From: Clostridia bacterium
GTDB taxonomy: Bacteria; Bacillota; Peptococcia; DRI-13; UBA5745
Reading direction: 5' to 3'
Assembly (NCBI GenBank): GCA_018436095.1
Contig: JAHDMJ010000003.1
Location: forward strand, 93,518-157,517
DNA: 64,000 bases
Under the pieces are notes generated by a model, which worked only from the letters and a program-made list of their open reading frames with translations, did no database searches and was not told the DNA's origin. The first letter of the stretch is position 1. Each line of letters begins with the position of its first letter. The translations under genes and the position numbers were made by a program. Shown here one piece after another: positions 1-8,020 of this stretch.

Positions 1-1033
1 CTTCATATTTTTCGAAATAAGGAGTGCCCGGCATGGGGGTAAAGGGCTGAAGATTGACGAAAACCAATCGGTTTTCTTTGATAAACCGGTAAAGCCGGCG
101 GAAGTTTTCTGCTTGCCAATCCACGCCCAGAATGACGGTGGCATAGCATTCGACGCCGTGCTTTCTCAGAATGCGAATTGCTTCCCTGCTTTGGGCTACC
201 TGGGATTTCTTATTGTAGGAGTCAAGCTCCTCCTGGCTGGCGGCTTCAATTCCCACGATGACTGCCGCCAGGCCGATTTCCTGCAGCTTTATGATAATGT
301 CTTCGTTTTCGGCGATAAAATCAGCCCGGCCGTAAACGAGATAGTTTTTGTGGATGCCATGCTCTTTGACCTGGCAGTAAAACTCCAGCAGCCGCGCCCG
401 GTTGAAAAGGAAGTTGTCGTCAACAATATAGACCTCCCGCTGGGGGATGGCCAGCAGCTCACGGATGACCTGCTTCACCGGCCGGGCGGCGTAAGGCGTA
501 ATCTCCTTGCAAAAGCAGAAATTACAGCTGTAGGGACAGCCGAAGGAAGTCTTGATCAGGGCACAATCCTGTTGAAAAAGATAGTAATAGCGACCGGCAT
601 ACTCCTTCACCGCCTCCCGGTCAGGCAGAAAATCCTCCTGAAGTTCACAGCCCAGAAGATCGTACAAATCCCGGTCCTTACGGCAGACCTGGTCGATGGA
701 GGGGTGAAAAAAATCCGCCGGACAGACAGCGGCGTGAACTCCTCCTACGAAAACCTGGGTTTGGGGACATAGCTTTTTGGCGGTGTCGGCGTACTCTTTG
801 ATAACTCCGATATGGCTGATGTACCCGGCAATGCAGACAGCCTCCGGCGAAAAATGCCGCAGATGGTATTCCAGGGGTTTTTGTTCCAGTATCATATCCG
901 CAAGCTTAATCTCATGACCGTTGTTTTTCAGCACCGCCGCCAGCTGCATCAGTTCCAGAGGCTCGCAGATCATAACGCTTTGCAGGCCGATGGTCTCTTT
1001 GTGCGGCCGGGGCCTTACCAGCAATATTTTCAT
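1..1033 (-). CDS. B12-binding-type radical SAM protein, C-terminus cut by window edge
   Basis: The reverse strand is open from an ATG at 1033 to the window edge (about 344 residues), so the C-terminus is missing. The N-terminal part (MKILLVRPRPHKETIG; later VFVGGVHAAVCPADF) has the look of a B12-binding Rossmann domain. It is followed by the radical SAM cluster motif CPYSCNFC (C-x3-C-x2-C) near residue 165, then VDDNFLFN and GIEAASQEELDSYNK, typical of the B12-dependent radical SAM superfamily. Such enzymes cleave S-adenosylmethionine and often methylate unactivated carbons. The start overlaps the stop of the upstream methyltransferase by 4 nt (ATGA), so the two are translationally coupled. 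Substrate unknown; no biosynthetic cluster is visible on this side. Confidence 0.85.
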   Translation of the reverse strand, partial: MKILLVRPRPHKETIGLQSVMICEPLELMQLAAVLKNNGHEIKLADMILEQKPLEYHLRHFSPEAVCIAGYISHIGVIKEYADTAKKLCPQTQVFVGGVHAAVCPADFFHPSIDQVCRKDRDLYDLLGCELQEDFLPDREAVKEYAGRYYYLFQQDCALIKTSFGCPYSCNFCFCKEITPYAARPVKQVIRELLAIPQREVYIVDDNFLFNRARLLEFYCQVKEHGIHKNYLVYGRADFIAENEDIIIKLQEIGLAAVIVGIEAASQEELDSYNKKSQVAQSREAIRILRKHGVECYATVILGVDWQAENFRRLYRFIKENRLVFVNLQPFTPMPGTPYFEKYE

Positions 1034-1650
1034 TGTTCCAAATCCTTTAGCTTCATGGCATAGCCGCAAATGGAAGGCATAAACCATTTTTCTTTGATAG
1101 AGAATTCTTCGATTAGGCAAAGCCGGTCTGCGGTAAGCTCCAGGAAGTCCGTCTTTGAAAGATATTCCGCTTTTTCCGCCGTTTTCTCAATAAAGTACAT
1201 AACAAGCCCATCGTAAAGACGGTTGACGGAGGCCTGAACGAAAAATAAGATAGTCTCTTCGTTCATCAGTCCGGCAATTTTATGAATGACCTCCCGCTTA
1301 TTTTCGTAATAAGGCAGAGAGTGGGTGCAGGTAATCACATCAAAAGGTCCCCGGATTGCTTCCGGAAGGGGGGCGGCAATATCCAGAGTATAAAATTCTG
1401 CGTTTAAATTCTTGGCCTTTGCCCTTTCGGTCATAGCCCCGGATTTATCGATTCCCACACATTGAATCTCTGTGGCAGCGAGAACATCGGCAATCATCTG
1501 GCCGGTGCCGCAGCCAATGTCCAGCAGGCGTTTGGCTTTCAAGGCTTGGATGCGGCCCAGCAATTCCCGGCGGGTGGGTTCAAGGGAATACTTCTGAACC
1601 CAGAGCTTATCATACTTTGCCGCCAGCCTATCCCATATCAAACAGATCAC
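1030..1650 (-). CDS. class I SAM-dependent methyltransferase
   Basis: A 206-residue Rossmann-fold methyltransferase. Motif I is LLDIGCGTGQM (about residues 41-51), followed by VGIDKSGAMTERAK and FDVITCTHSLPYY (post-I and motif II regions). The first codon is GTG at 1648-1650; GGCAG just upstream is a weak ribosome site, so the exact start is uncertain. It precedes and overlaps the radical SAM gene by 4 nt, so both probably act in one pathway. The N-terminal WDRLAAKYDKLWVQKYSLEPTR resembles UbiE/small-molecule methyltransferases rather than rRNA enzymes, but the acceptor cannot be inferred. Confidence 0.8.
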   Translation of the reverse strand: MICLIWDRLAAKYDKLWVQKYSLEPTRRELLGRIQALKAKRLLDIGCGTGQMIADVLAATEIQCVGIDKSGAMTERAKAKNLNAEFYTLDIAAPLPEAIRGPFDVITCTHSLPYYENKREVIHKIAGLMNEETILFFVQASVNRLYDGLVMYFIEKTAEKAEYLSKTDFLELTADRLCLIEEFSIKEKWFMPSICGYAMKLKDLEQ

Positions 1651-1708
1651 CTGCCATCATCGTAATTATTTCATTATATCAAGATGAGGATGCCTTGGCT
1701 AGGCTAGT

Positions 1709-2959
1709 CTAGCCGGCATCATTTAACACACCCATGAAAATCGGCAGACTAAACTGATTATCCAGGATCATAAAGAAGAAGGGACGGTCCAGGTTGACTC
1801 TCTTTGGCTCTGCCGGAGCGGCAGACGAACCAGACATCTCTACAGCGGTAACGGCGCCTGCTTTTGTGCCTTTTTCGTCCACCTCGATTTTCGTCTTATG
1901 AATAACACGGCTTATAAAGATATTGCCATCACCCAACTGACCAAGGGAGCTGAAATCCGCAAGCTCTCCATCAAAAGCATCCTTTATACCAAGCTCCTGC
2001 AATATTTCGGAAAGCTCCTTGCTATATTCGAAGGAAAATTTAGGCATAGAGGCATATACCTGGTCACCCCTTTGATTTCTAACGGCGTCAATCAGCACTT
2101 TGCCGTCTAGGGAGGCGATAAAATCCGGTACCGCAAGCCCCTGATCGGGCAATAAGGCCACAAAAGAATATTGATTATCGGCGTAAGGCTTTGAAAAGCC
2201 GATGGCTCCCGGCATCTCAATATAGCCGTATTCAGTGCTGTGCATGAAGTCAACCGTCTTTTTGTCGCCGTCCTGCGCAGTGAATTCGCCCTGGCGCACA
2301 GAAGTATTTTTGTAGATATTCAGCCACTCGGCGTCAAAAGATAGCGCATTGATAAGGTACATTACCGCATCTGCGGGAGGTTTTTCCTCTAAAAGCTTTT
2401 TAATCTGCCCGGCAGTTTTTTCATTTACCCAGGCATTAATGTCATTTTTCGTGCCGTCGTCAAAAGGAGCTTGATAAACCTCAGCGTCGTAATAGTTCTT
2501 GTTTTTCTGCAAAAACTCCTTTTTTATCTGTAAACTCTCTTGATCCTTAAACCAAATGGAATTGGCAAGGCTCACCTTATATTTTTCGGCAGTGGGAAGA
2601 TAAGTTTTATAGGCATAGAGATAGTCGTTCAGGCTGCTGATGTCGGCGCCGAAAACCTTTTCCATTTGGGACAGCGTTTCTCTGTCCGCGCCGTTTGCCG
2701 TCATTGATAGGGCGGAAATGATAGAGAGCGGAGAGATAAGCGTATTTTTACCCTCATGGATTTTTTCGAAAATAGCCAGGGAAAAATCAGCGATGGCGGT
2801 TGTTTTATCCGCACCGTTCTCCTGAGAGCTGTCTATGGCGATGGGAGCGATGTTATTTCTGTCGATGCCTGCCATTAAGTTGGCGGCAGCCAAATTTGTA
2901 TTGCCGCTGCAAGCTGTCAATGTCAATAGTAACACAAGCAGTAAAATAGTTTTCCTCAT
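1709..2959 (-). CDS. serpin-family protease inhibitor, predicted lipoprotein
   Basis: A 416-residue protein. MRKTILLLVLLLTLTACSGN is a lipoprotein signal with lipobox LTAC, so the mature protein should be anchored outside the membrane. The rest is a complete serpin fold: FSLAIFEKI near the N-terminus, NSIWF, the breach-region sequence KIEVDEKGTKAGAVTAVEM (hinge with small residues) and the C-terminal NLDRPFFFMILD. By alignment with alpha-1-antitrypsin the P1 residue falls near the Ser in EMSGSSAA, which would suit an elastase- or subtilisin-like target; this is inference. The ATG at 2959 was chosen because AGGAGG lies 8 nt upstream; an in-frame GTG at 2968 overlaps that site. Bacterial serpins are patchily distributed and probably acquired. 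Confidence 0.9.
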   Translation of the reverse strand: MRKTILLLVLLLTLTACSGNTNLAAANLMAGIDRNNIAPIAIDSSQENGADKTTAIADFSLAIFEKIHEGKNTLISPLSIISALSMTANGADRETLSQMEKVFGADISSLNDYLYAYKTYLPTAEKYKVSLANSIWFKDQESLQIKKEFLQKNKNYYDAEVYQAPFDDGTKNDINAWVNEKTAGQIKKLLEEKPPADAVMYLINALSFDAEWLNIYKNTSVRQGEFTAQDGDKKTVDFMHSTEYGYIEMPGAIGFSKPYADNQYSFVALLPDQGLAVPDFIASLDGKVLIDAVRNQRGDQVYASMPKFSFEYSKELSEILQELGIKDAFDGELADFSSLGQLGDGNIFISRVIHKTKIEVDEKGTKAGAVTAVEMSGSSAAPAEPKRVNLDRPFFFMILDNQFSLPIFMGVLNDAG

Positions 2960-3023
2960 ATGCAACACCTCCTAATGATTGAGACGATAATTCTTGATAA
3001 ATGTTCCCCATTTGGACAGCCCA

Positions 3024-3054
3024 AAGGGGCGCCTCAAAAAATGGGACGCCCCTT
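3024..3054. other. stem-loop with 8-bp GC-rich stem
   Basis: AAGGGGCG (3024-3031) and CGCCCCTT (3047-3054) are perfect inverted repeats. The short SMI1-like frame on the minus strand stops inside the loop (3034-3036). No U-tract follows on either side, so this is not a classical terminator. It may mark the break where the SMI1 gene was truncated. Confidence 0.5.
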
Positions 3055-3300
3055 GCTATATCTCATCATACACCAATCAAATTTTCTTGCGGATAAATTC
3101 GTATCGACGATTTGCTCCACAGAAAAAATAAAACAGCCGTCTCCATTCATTGCGAGCAGCAGTTCCTTTAAATCGGCAGGTAATTCATTGCCAAGCAGTT
3201 TTTCTGCATCAAGGATCTGTTGCTGTGCAGCCGGCGGATTTGGCTTTATATAATCAAGTTTACTCGTCAATCCTTTATATAGCGTATTCCAATTCTTCAT
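3034..3300 (-). pseudogene. SMI1/KNR4 (SUKH) domain protein, probably 3'-truncated
   Basis: 88 codons. PPAAQQQILDAEKLLGNELPADLKELLLAMNGDG and VEQIVDTNLSARKFD match the N-terminal half of SMI1/KNR4 (SUKH) domains, which usually span 120-150 residues. The frame ends at MRYSKGRPIF, where the family normally continues into the central strand region, so this looks like a fragment. SUKH proteins are often immunity proteins of contact-dependent toxin systems; no toxin partner is visible here. It sits alone between the serpin and the glycosylase. Confidence 0.6.
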
Positions 3301-3407
3301 ACAGCCATCCTCTAAAAATATATTTTCTTAATATATTAAATCATAACCGCACTTTTATCCAGGGTGCCATGTCTGACTGTTCAAAAATTGCAGGTTTTCC
3401 CCCAATA

Positions 3408-3983
3408 TTAGTGCGGCAGCCGCTGTGCCAGCATATTCCAATCCTCCATAAACAGGCCCATAAGATTGGGCCGCCTTCTGACCGCCAACGGATGGTAGGA
3501 TACCATGCAGGGATAACCTAAAACAGCAGCATGCCACATCCCTCTGAGGTTTTTTACGCAGGCATCCTTATTGTTGAACATTGTTTGAACAACAACGTCT
3601 CCCAGGCACATAATAAACTTTGGCTGTAACCTTTCTATTTGGCGAAAAAGGAAGGGCTTGCTGAAATTGCGAACCCTTTCTTTGTCATAGCGGCGAAGGG
3701 GCCTGCATTTCAGGAGATATGTCAAATAAATATCATCCGCCGTCAAATTTACCCGATGCAAGGCCGTCTGCAAGGTCTGTCTGGTTGGGCAGACATATTC
3801 ATTTCCATCTTTATTTTCCCGGGCGCCTGGGTTATCTAAAATTACAATGATAGGCGCCTTGGGGTTTCCTTCTCCCCAAATGATGCGAGACTTTTGCGTG
3901 CATATTTCACATTCCCGATAGATTTCGGCCTCTTCCGAAAATTTGTCTTCCGGCCAGAGCGCCGGCTTAAAGTAGGAATCCAT
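3408..3983 (-). CDS. uracil-DNA glycosylase superfamily protein, atypical motifs
   Basis: A 191-residue protein. The ATG at 3983 has GGAGGG about 7 nt upstream; the longer frame to 4022 lacks a ribosome site. GEGNPKAPIIVILDNPGARENKDG, YLTYLLKCRPLRR, IMCLGDVVVQTMF and the C-terminal SYHPLAVRRRPNL follow the family-4/5 uracil-DNA glycosylase layout. In that family the protein removes uracil from DNA and carries a 4Fe-4S cluster. Here CEICTQ supplies two cysteines and KCRP a third, but the usual fourth cysteine, in the segment FSKPFLFRQI, is Ser. Motif A is LDNPG instead of GEAPG. Activity and cluster binding are therefore uncertain. Confidence 0.75.
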   Translation of the reverse strand: MDSYFKPALWPEDKFSEEAEIYRECEICTQKSRIIWGEGNPKAPIIVILDNPGARENKDGNEYVCPTRQTLQTALHRVNLTADDIYLTYLLKCRPLRRYDKERVRNFSKPFLFRQIERLQPKFIMCLGDVVVQTMFNNKDACVKNLRGMWHAAVLGYPCMVSYHPLAVRRRPNLMGLFMEDWNMLAQRLPH

Positions 3984-4198
3984 CCTTAACCCTCCAAAGC
4001 CTGTTGGGATAATTTGAATCAAATAGCTAAGACCTAAGACCTAAGACAGGCGTTAATGGATTATATACTGTCCTCAATTTTACGATATATTCCGTGGAGG
4101 GATGACCTATTTTTACGGCCTTGGTTTGGAGGGACCGTTCTCGGTTATTTTTGTGCAAAGGGTTCAAGGTTTAAAGTGCACCATTGCCTTTAAATAAT

Positions 4199-4260
4199 AT
4201 AGTCAAAATAAAAAAAAGGTAACACGCAGATTTGATAAATGCGGTTACCAGTTTTTTTAT
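4199..4260 (+). repeat. hairpin repeat, copy 1 of 2 (terminator-shaped)
   Basis: GGTAAC (4218-4223) and CGCA pair with TGCG and GTTACC (up to 4249), with loop GATTTGATAAA, then seven T. The second copy is at 14307-14370, with the same core CACGCAGATTT-ATAAATGCGGTTACC and the same ATAGTCAAAA lead-in. Here it lies in a divergent gap, upstream of DUF6323, where no gene needs terminating. The rest of 4023-4346 holds a short tandem AAGACCT repeat (4027-4045) and nothing else I can recognise. Confidence 0.6.
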
Positions 4261-4346
4261 TTATACTTATATTACCACAAAATGAGAGAAAATTCAAGTC
4301 TGGTATTTGTTTTGCTCATGGTGTATTAAGAATAGGAGAGGGAGTG

Positions 4347-4844
4347 ATGTGTTTGGGCTTTGAACTGATACCTTTTGCTTCTGCCGGTTTAATCCAAAAA
4401 CAAGCAGTAAGTGAAGTAGTAAAATGCAACGATTATACGCAGCGGTTCGGCCTTGTTCTCACTCAGGCACAGGCGGTAGAGCTTGTTGAAACCCGTTCTG
4501 TTGCTTTGAGCGATAACGGGCGCATTGAATTTGGCGGCGGCGTGATTGATAAAATTATCAAAGAGTTTTGCGACTCCCCCTATATCTCCATGCATAACTA
4601 CACGCAGACACTACACGAACTGATTGAACTCTTCTACTACTATAAAAATGAAGCAATGGATTTAATAAGCGATGACGATTTGATAAAATTTATGAAATCG
4701 TCGTTTGAAGGCATTTGCCAAGGTTCACTCGATTTGCTACCTGGCCGCGAATTGTATCGCCTTGCAAAAAATCTTCGCTTTGGTCTTTCAGGAGATTACT
4801 CCGAGGACAATATTTCAGAGGACGAGGAGGATGAGGATGAATAG
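4347..4844 (+). CDS. DUF6323 family protein
   Basis: A 165-residue protein of unknown function. The ATG at 4347 follows AGGAGAGGGAGTG; the longer frame from 4239 runs through the upstream hairpin and is not credible. The sequence (FELIPFASAGLIQKQAVSEVVKCND, YTQRFGLVLTQAQAVELVETRS, ALSDNGRIEFGGGVIDKII) is soluble and largely helical, and ends in an acidic tail EDNISEDEEDEDE. It overlaps the next gene by 8 nt. From memory, DUF6323 and DUF6179 are regularly neighbours in Clostridia, so they may form one complex; their role is unknown to me. Confidence 0.7.
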   Translation: MCLGFELIPFASAGLIQKQAVSEVVKCNDYTQRFGLVLTQAQAVELVETRSVALSDNGRIEFGGGVIDKIIKEFCDSPYISMHNYTQTLHELIELFYYYKNEAMDLISDDDLIKFMKSSFEGICQGSLDLLPGRELYRLAKNLRFGLSGDYSEDNISEDEEDEDE

Positions 4845-6198
4845 CGGCCTTGATAAAATCAGCGTAATTGAAGTAGGCAAGTTGGATAGTGAGTATTATT
4901 TTCAGTCTTTACTTGAGCAGGCATATAGCAAATGGCTTTTGAGCGGCAGCGATATTGAACGGTTGCAATATGAGTGTCTTAACCTTCTTGCCTATAAAAC
5001 AGAGCGGTTTAATGCCGGTGACAGCAGTTCTATCCGCATTGAAAAGGCGCAGGATATTATGACCTCGAACCTGTTCACAATCAGCCTATGGCTAAAAACT
5101 TATACCAACCCTGACGACGCTGTAACCGCCTTGCAGAATGAAACCATAAGTGAGATATACCAGAAAGGCCGGGGGCGTATTGATATTATGCTTGCGTCGG
5201 CTAAAACAATCCATGCAAGGCTACTGCAGCAGCTTGTGGATACCCCAAACGTATTTTACAGCTCCACGATTGACGGCGGGATAAAAGGATTTTTCAAGCT
5301 GTATTATCCCGACTTTACGGCACACGAAATCCATATTACCGCCGACTATCCGACCTTTAATCCAATGCCAAAGCTGGCGGGGATAGAGTTTATTCAGGCA
5401 TATTTGAATTGCTTGTACTATGAAAATCTGTTTTGTAGTCATTTTGCAGCTGCAGACATTCATCATCTGTTATGTGGCTATGTGGAAGATTACAAAGAGC
5501 ATTTAATCAATATTTACGAGCCGGTACTATTGGCGGCTTTGTGCTGTACGATTGCGGGGACAGACCTAAAGTGTTTGGACATCACCGAATATGGGGCGAC
5601 ACATTTGTACCATCAATTTACGGATATGCTACAAAATGAGATTGCCACAACAATCCAAAATGCCACAGCCAAACTTATTCGTGCTTTCGAGTGTCCACAA
5701 GGGCTTATCCAGTACATTCAGAACGGATTGCCTGTCATTATAACAAAAGTACAAGTAGCGGCGCGGGAGAAAACTCTTGACCAAATTTTTATCCTGCCCT
5801 CTTTCCCCGAAAACAAACCGAAAATTATTATGCCTTTTGGCTACAAAATGGACGACGAGCAATACCGCAAGATAATTGAAGAAATTGCGGAGTGTCGTTA
5901 TGCTGCCGATAAGGTAGCAATCATAAAAGAACATATTCATTCTCTGGCCGATTTGGAGGATGTGCTTTTAGATGCTGGCCTTACCGGGGAAGAAATAAAG
6001 ACCATTTTGCAGGAGTTAGCATTGCCGGAAATTGCGGCACTTTCAAAGCGGTATATGTCTATGGCCGATATGGATACCTTTGACTTACGGGAGCAAGAGC
6101 AGTTATTACGGAACAATCTGCATGATTTTATTGTCGCGTTGCCGCAGAACCGACAAGACGCGATTGCAAAAGCCAGGGAAGCTATACAAGAGAAATGA
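4837..6198 (+). CDS. DUF6179 domain-containing protein
   Basis: A 453-residue soluble, helix-rich protein beginning MNSGLDKISVIEVGKLDSEYY. The ATG at 4837 sits 6 nt after GGAGG (4826-4830); the ATG at 4831 is too close, and the frame extending to 4705 overlaps the preceding gene. No membrane segment or catalytic motif can be seen. The C-terminal part (YRKIIEEIAECRYAADKVAIIKEHIHSLADLEDVL) looks like an elongated helical region. It is translationally coupled to the DUF6323 gene. Function unknown. Confidence 0.7.
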   Translation: MNSGLDKISVIEVGKLDSEYYFQSLLEQAYSKWLLSGSDIERLQYECLNLLAYKTERFNAGDSSSIRIEKAQDIMTSNLFTISLWLKTYTNPDDAVTALQNETISEIYQKGRGRIDIMLASAKTIHARLLQQLVDTPNVFYSSTIDGGIKGFFKLYYPDFTAHEIHITADYPTFNPMPKLAGIEFIQAYLNCLYYENLFCSHFAAADIHHLLCGYVEDYKEHLINIYEPVLLAALCCTIAGTDLKCLDITEYGATHLYHQFTDMLQNEIATTIQNATAKLIRAFECPQGLIQYIQNGLPVIITKVQVAAREKTLDQIFILPSFPENKPKIIMPFGYKMDDEQYRKIIEEIAECRYAADKVAIIKEHIHSLADLEDVLLDAGLTGEEIKTILQELALPEIAALSKRYMSMADMDTFDLREQEQLLRNNLHDFIVALPQNRQDAIAKAREAIQEK

Positions 6199-6291
6199 AG
6201 TATAAAGACAACTTGTGGAGGGTTAAGACAAACTGAATACGAAGAATTCTCCTCTCCTTTTGGCTACACGGGGGTTTATTTGGCGCTTACA

Positions 6292-6320
6292 TAAAAAAGA
6301 CCCCGCACTATAGGCGGGGA
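6292..6320 (-). terminator. rho-independent terminator of the symporter gene
   Basis: CCCCGC (6301-6306) pairs with GCGGGG (6314-6319). Read on the minus strand the stem is followed by TCTTTTTT. It lies about 75 nt beyond the stop of the minus-strand symporter. The remaining 6199-6393 shows no gene. Confidence 0.8.
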
Positions 6321-6393
6321 AGAAATCCGTGAAAACTCCTAACTATATACGCGATAGCAACCCAATGTCTTGCTGAAATTTTCTGCAAGCCGA

Positions 6394-7851
6394 TCAATCT
6401 TCCGCCTCGGGAACCAGCTCGGTAGTTTCATTCTTCGGAGGCATGACAAAGGAAAAAATAATAAATCCAATGAAAGCAGCCACCAGTCCCGGTATAATGG
6501 GCTGGCTGAATTTGATTCCCAACAGCATCCCTTTGGAAATATGCTCTAAATATACTACCACAATGGTTCCGGCGATGAGAGAAGCAATGGTTCCTGCCGG
6601 CGATGCTTTTTTCCAGTAATGGCCCATAACATAAGGGAAGAAAGAGCCTGCAGCCCGAAGGGTGAAGCAGAACATGAGAATGGATACGATGCTCTGGGTA
6701 TTAAACAGGGCAATGAACATGGAAGCCACGCCTACCAGACACATAACAAGTTTTGTAACTTTTATGACAGTTTGACTGGAAGCATTGGGCTTTAAAACGG
6801 CTTTATAAATATCATTGGCGAAGATGGAGCCTGCTCCTAAAAGGTCGGAATCCGCACTGGACATTGTGGCGGAAATAATGCCGGAAAACAAAAGTCCGCA
6901 AATTATTGCCGGCATGGTATTGATGGCCAGAATAGGCAGCGCATATCTGGCGCCCACCTCTGCAAACTGAGCAGAGCTAAATTTACCCATATTTATCAGT
7001 GCCAGAGTGATAATGCCAAGGATTGTGGGAATAAAAGCATAGATGAAATTAACAAGAGCTGCCAGCCAGGCGCCGCTTTTTGCCGCCTTTTCATCTTTGG
7101 CTGCGTAAAAACGGGATACCGCCTCCTGGCCTACCGAGAATGTTGCCGTGTACATAATAACAAGGGAAATGATCCCGAATAGATCATAACCTTGGAACAT
7201 GCTCAAGGTTCCAGCCGGAATGTTAGCCGTTATATTTTCCCAGCCGCCGGCATACCGGAGTGCGAAGGGAACAGAAATGAGCATACCGATAACGATCAAA
7301 AACACCTGGACAAAATCCGTTAAAGTGACACTCCACAAACCGCCCATAATGGAATAAACCGTTACGACAACCGCCACGATAATGACAGCCACTTGATAAT
7401 CAATGCCAAGCATTGTGGATAGAATGACCGCTGAAGCGATGAATTGTCCTGCCGTGAGTCCTACTAAAGGAAGAAGCATGATAATAGCGGTGATAAGCCC
7501 GCTGGATTTGCCATAGCGTCTCCGGAAATATTCCGGTACGGTCTTAACTGTTGCAGCCCTGAACTGAGGCGCCAGAAAGCTTAAGATAACGAAGGCGATT
7601 CCCATGGTGATTATGTACCAGGCGGCACTGAGGCCAAAGCCTGACATGCCGTTTTGCACTACGCCCAGGGAGCTTCCTCCTCCGATTTCTGTGGCAGCCA
7701 GCGTTCCGGCCATGAGCAGGGGCCCCAGGCGGCGTCCGGCCACCAAAAAGTCGGTGCTGGTAGTAATTTTCGTAGATGAATACCAACCGATCCACAGCAT
7801 GAGCAACAGATAAATGATAACAATAGCGGTTACAACAATATTTGCTCCCAT
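6394..7851 (-). CDS. sodium:solute symporter (SSS family)
   Basis: A 485-residue polytopic membrane protein with about 13 hydrophobic segments, starting VVTAIVIIYLLLMLWIGWYSS. STDFLVAGRRLGPLLMAGTLAATEIGGGSSLG is the hallmark TM1-loop-TM2 region of SSS transporters, with Na+-site small residues. SSADSDLLGAGSIFANDIYK (TM8-loop region) also matches PanF/PutP-type proteins. It should import an organic solute with sodium. It is divergent from a LytTR/GHKL two-component system, which probably senses and controls this transporter. A second SSS fragment lies beyond that system at 10139-10354. Substrate not determinable. Confidence 0.9.
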   Translation of the reverse strand: MGANIVVTAIVIIYLLLMLWIGWYSSTKITTSTDFLVAGRRLGPLLMAGTLAATEIGGGSSLGVVQNGMSGFGLSAAWYIITMGIAFVILSFLAPQFRAATVKTVPEYFRRRYGKSSGLITAIIMLLPLVGLTAGQFIASAVILSTMLGIDYQVAVIIVAVVVTVYSIMGGLWSVTLTDFVQVFLIVIGMLISVPFALRYAGGWENITANIPAGTLSMFQGYDLFGIISLVIMYTATFSVGQEAVSRFYAAKDEKAAKSGAWLAALVNFIYAFIPTILGIITLALINMGKFSSAQFAEVGARYALPILAINTMPAIICGLLFSGIISATMSSADSDLLGAGSIFANDIYKAVLKPNASSQTVIKVTKLVMCLVGVASMFIALFNTQSIVSILMFCFTLRAAGSFFPYVMGHYWKKASPAGTIASLIAGTIVVVYLEHISKGMLLGIKFSQPIIPGLVAAFIGFIIFSFVMPPKNETTELVPEAED

Positions 7852-7922
7852 AAATACCCTCCTTTTTATGAAAATTCTTTACAACTTTAATTTAACACAA
7901 TTATCAGTTTAATCACACAACC

Positions 7923-7956
7923 GAATCTGCTAATTTCTTACCAAATATGCAGATTC
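7923..7956. promoter_or_regulatory. inverted repeat, candidate operator in the divergent symporter/response-regulator gap
   Basis: GAATCTGC (7923-7930) and GCAGATTC (7949-7956) are perfect 8-bp inverted arms separated by 18 nt. They sit between the symporter start and the response-regulator start, where a regulator would be expected to bind. It could also form an RNA hairpin in the leader of the regulator. No clear tandem LytTR direct repeats are visible. Confidence 0.45.
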
Positions 7957-8020
7957 TTTTAACTGCTTGATTTCTATAAAAATTTTCAATAAAATGGGAG
8001 GGGATCGGAGGGATTTTTCT

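Noticed and set aside
113..772. 219-codon plus-strand frame at the left edge
   Set aside because: It lies entirely opposite the radical SAM gene, whose motifs are clear on the minus strand.
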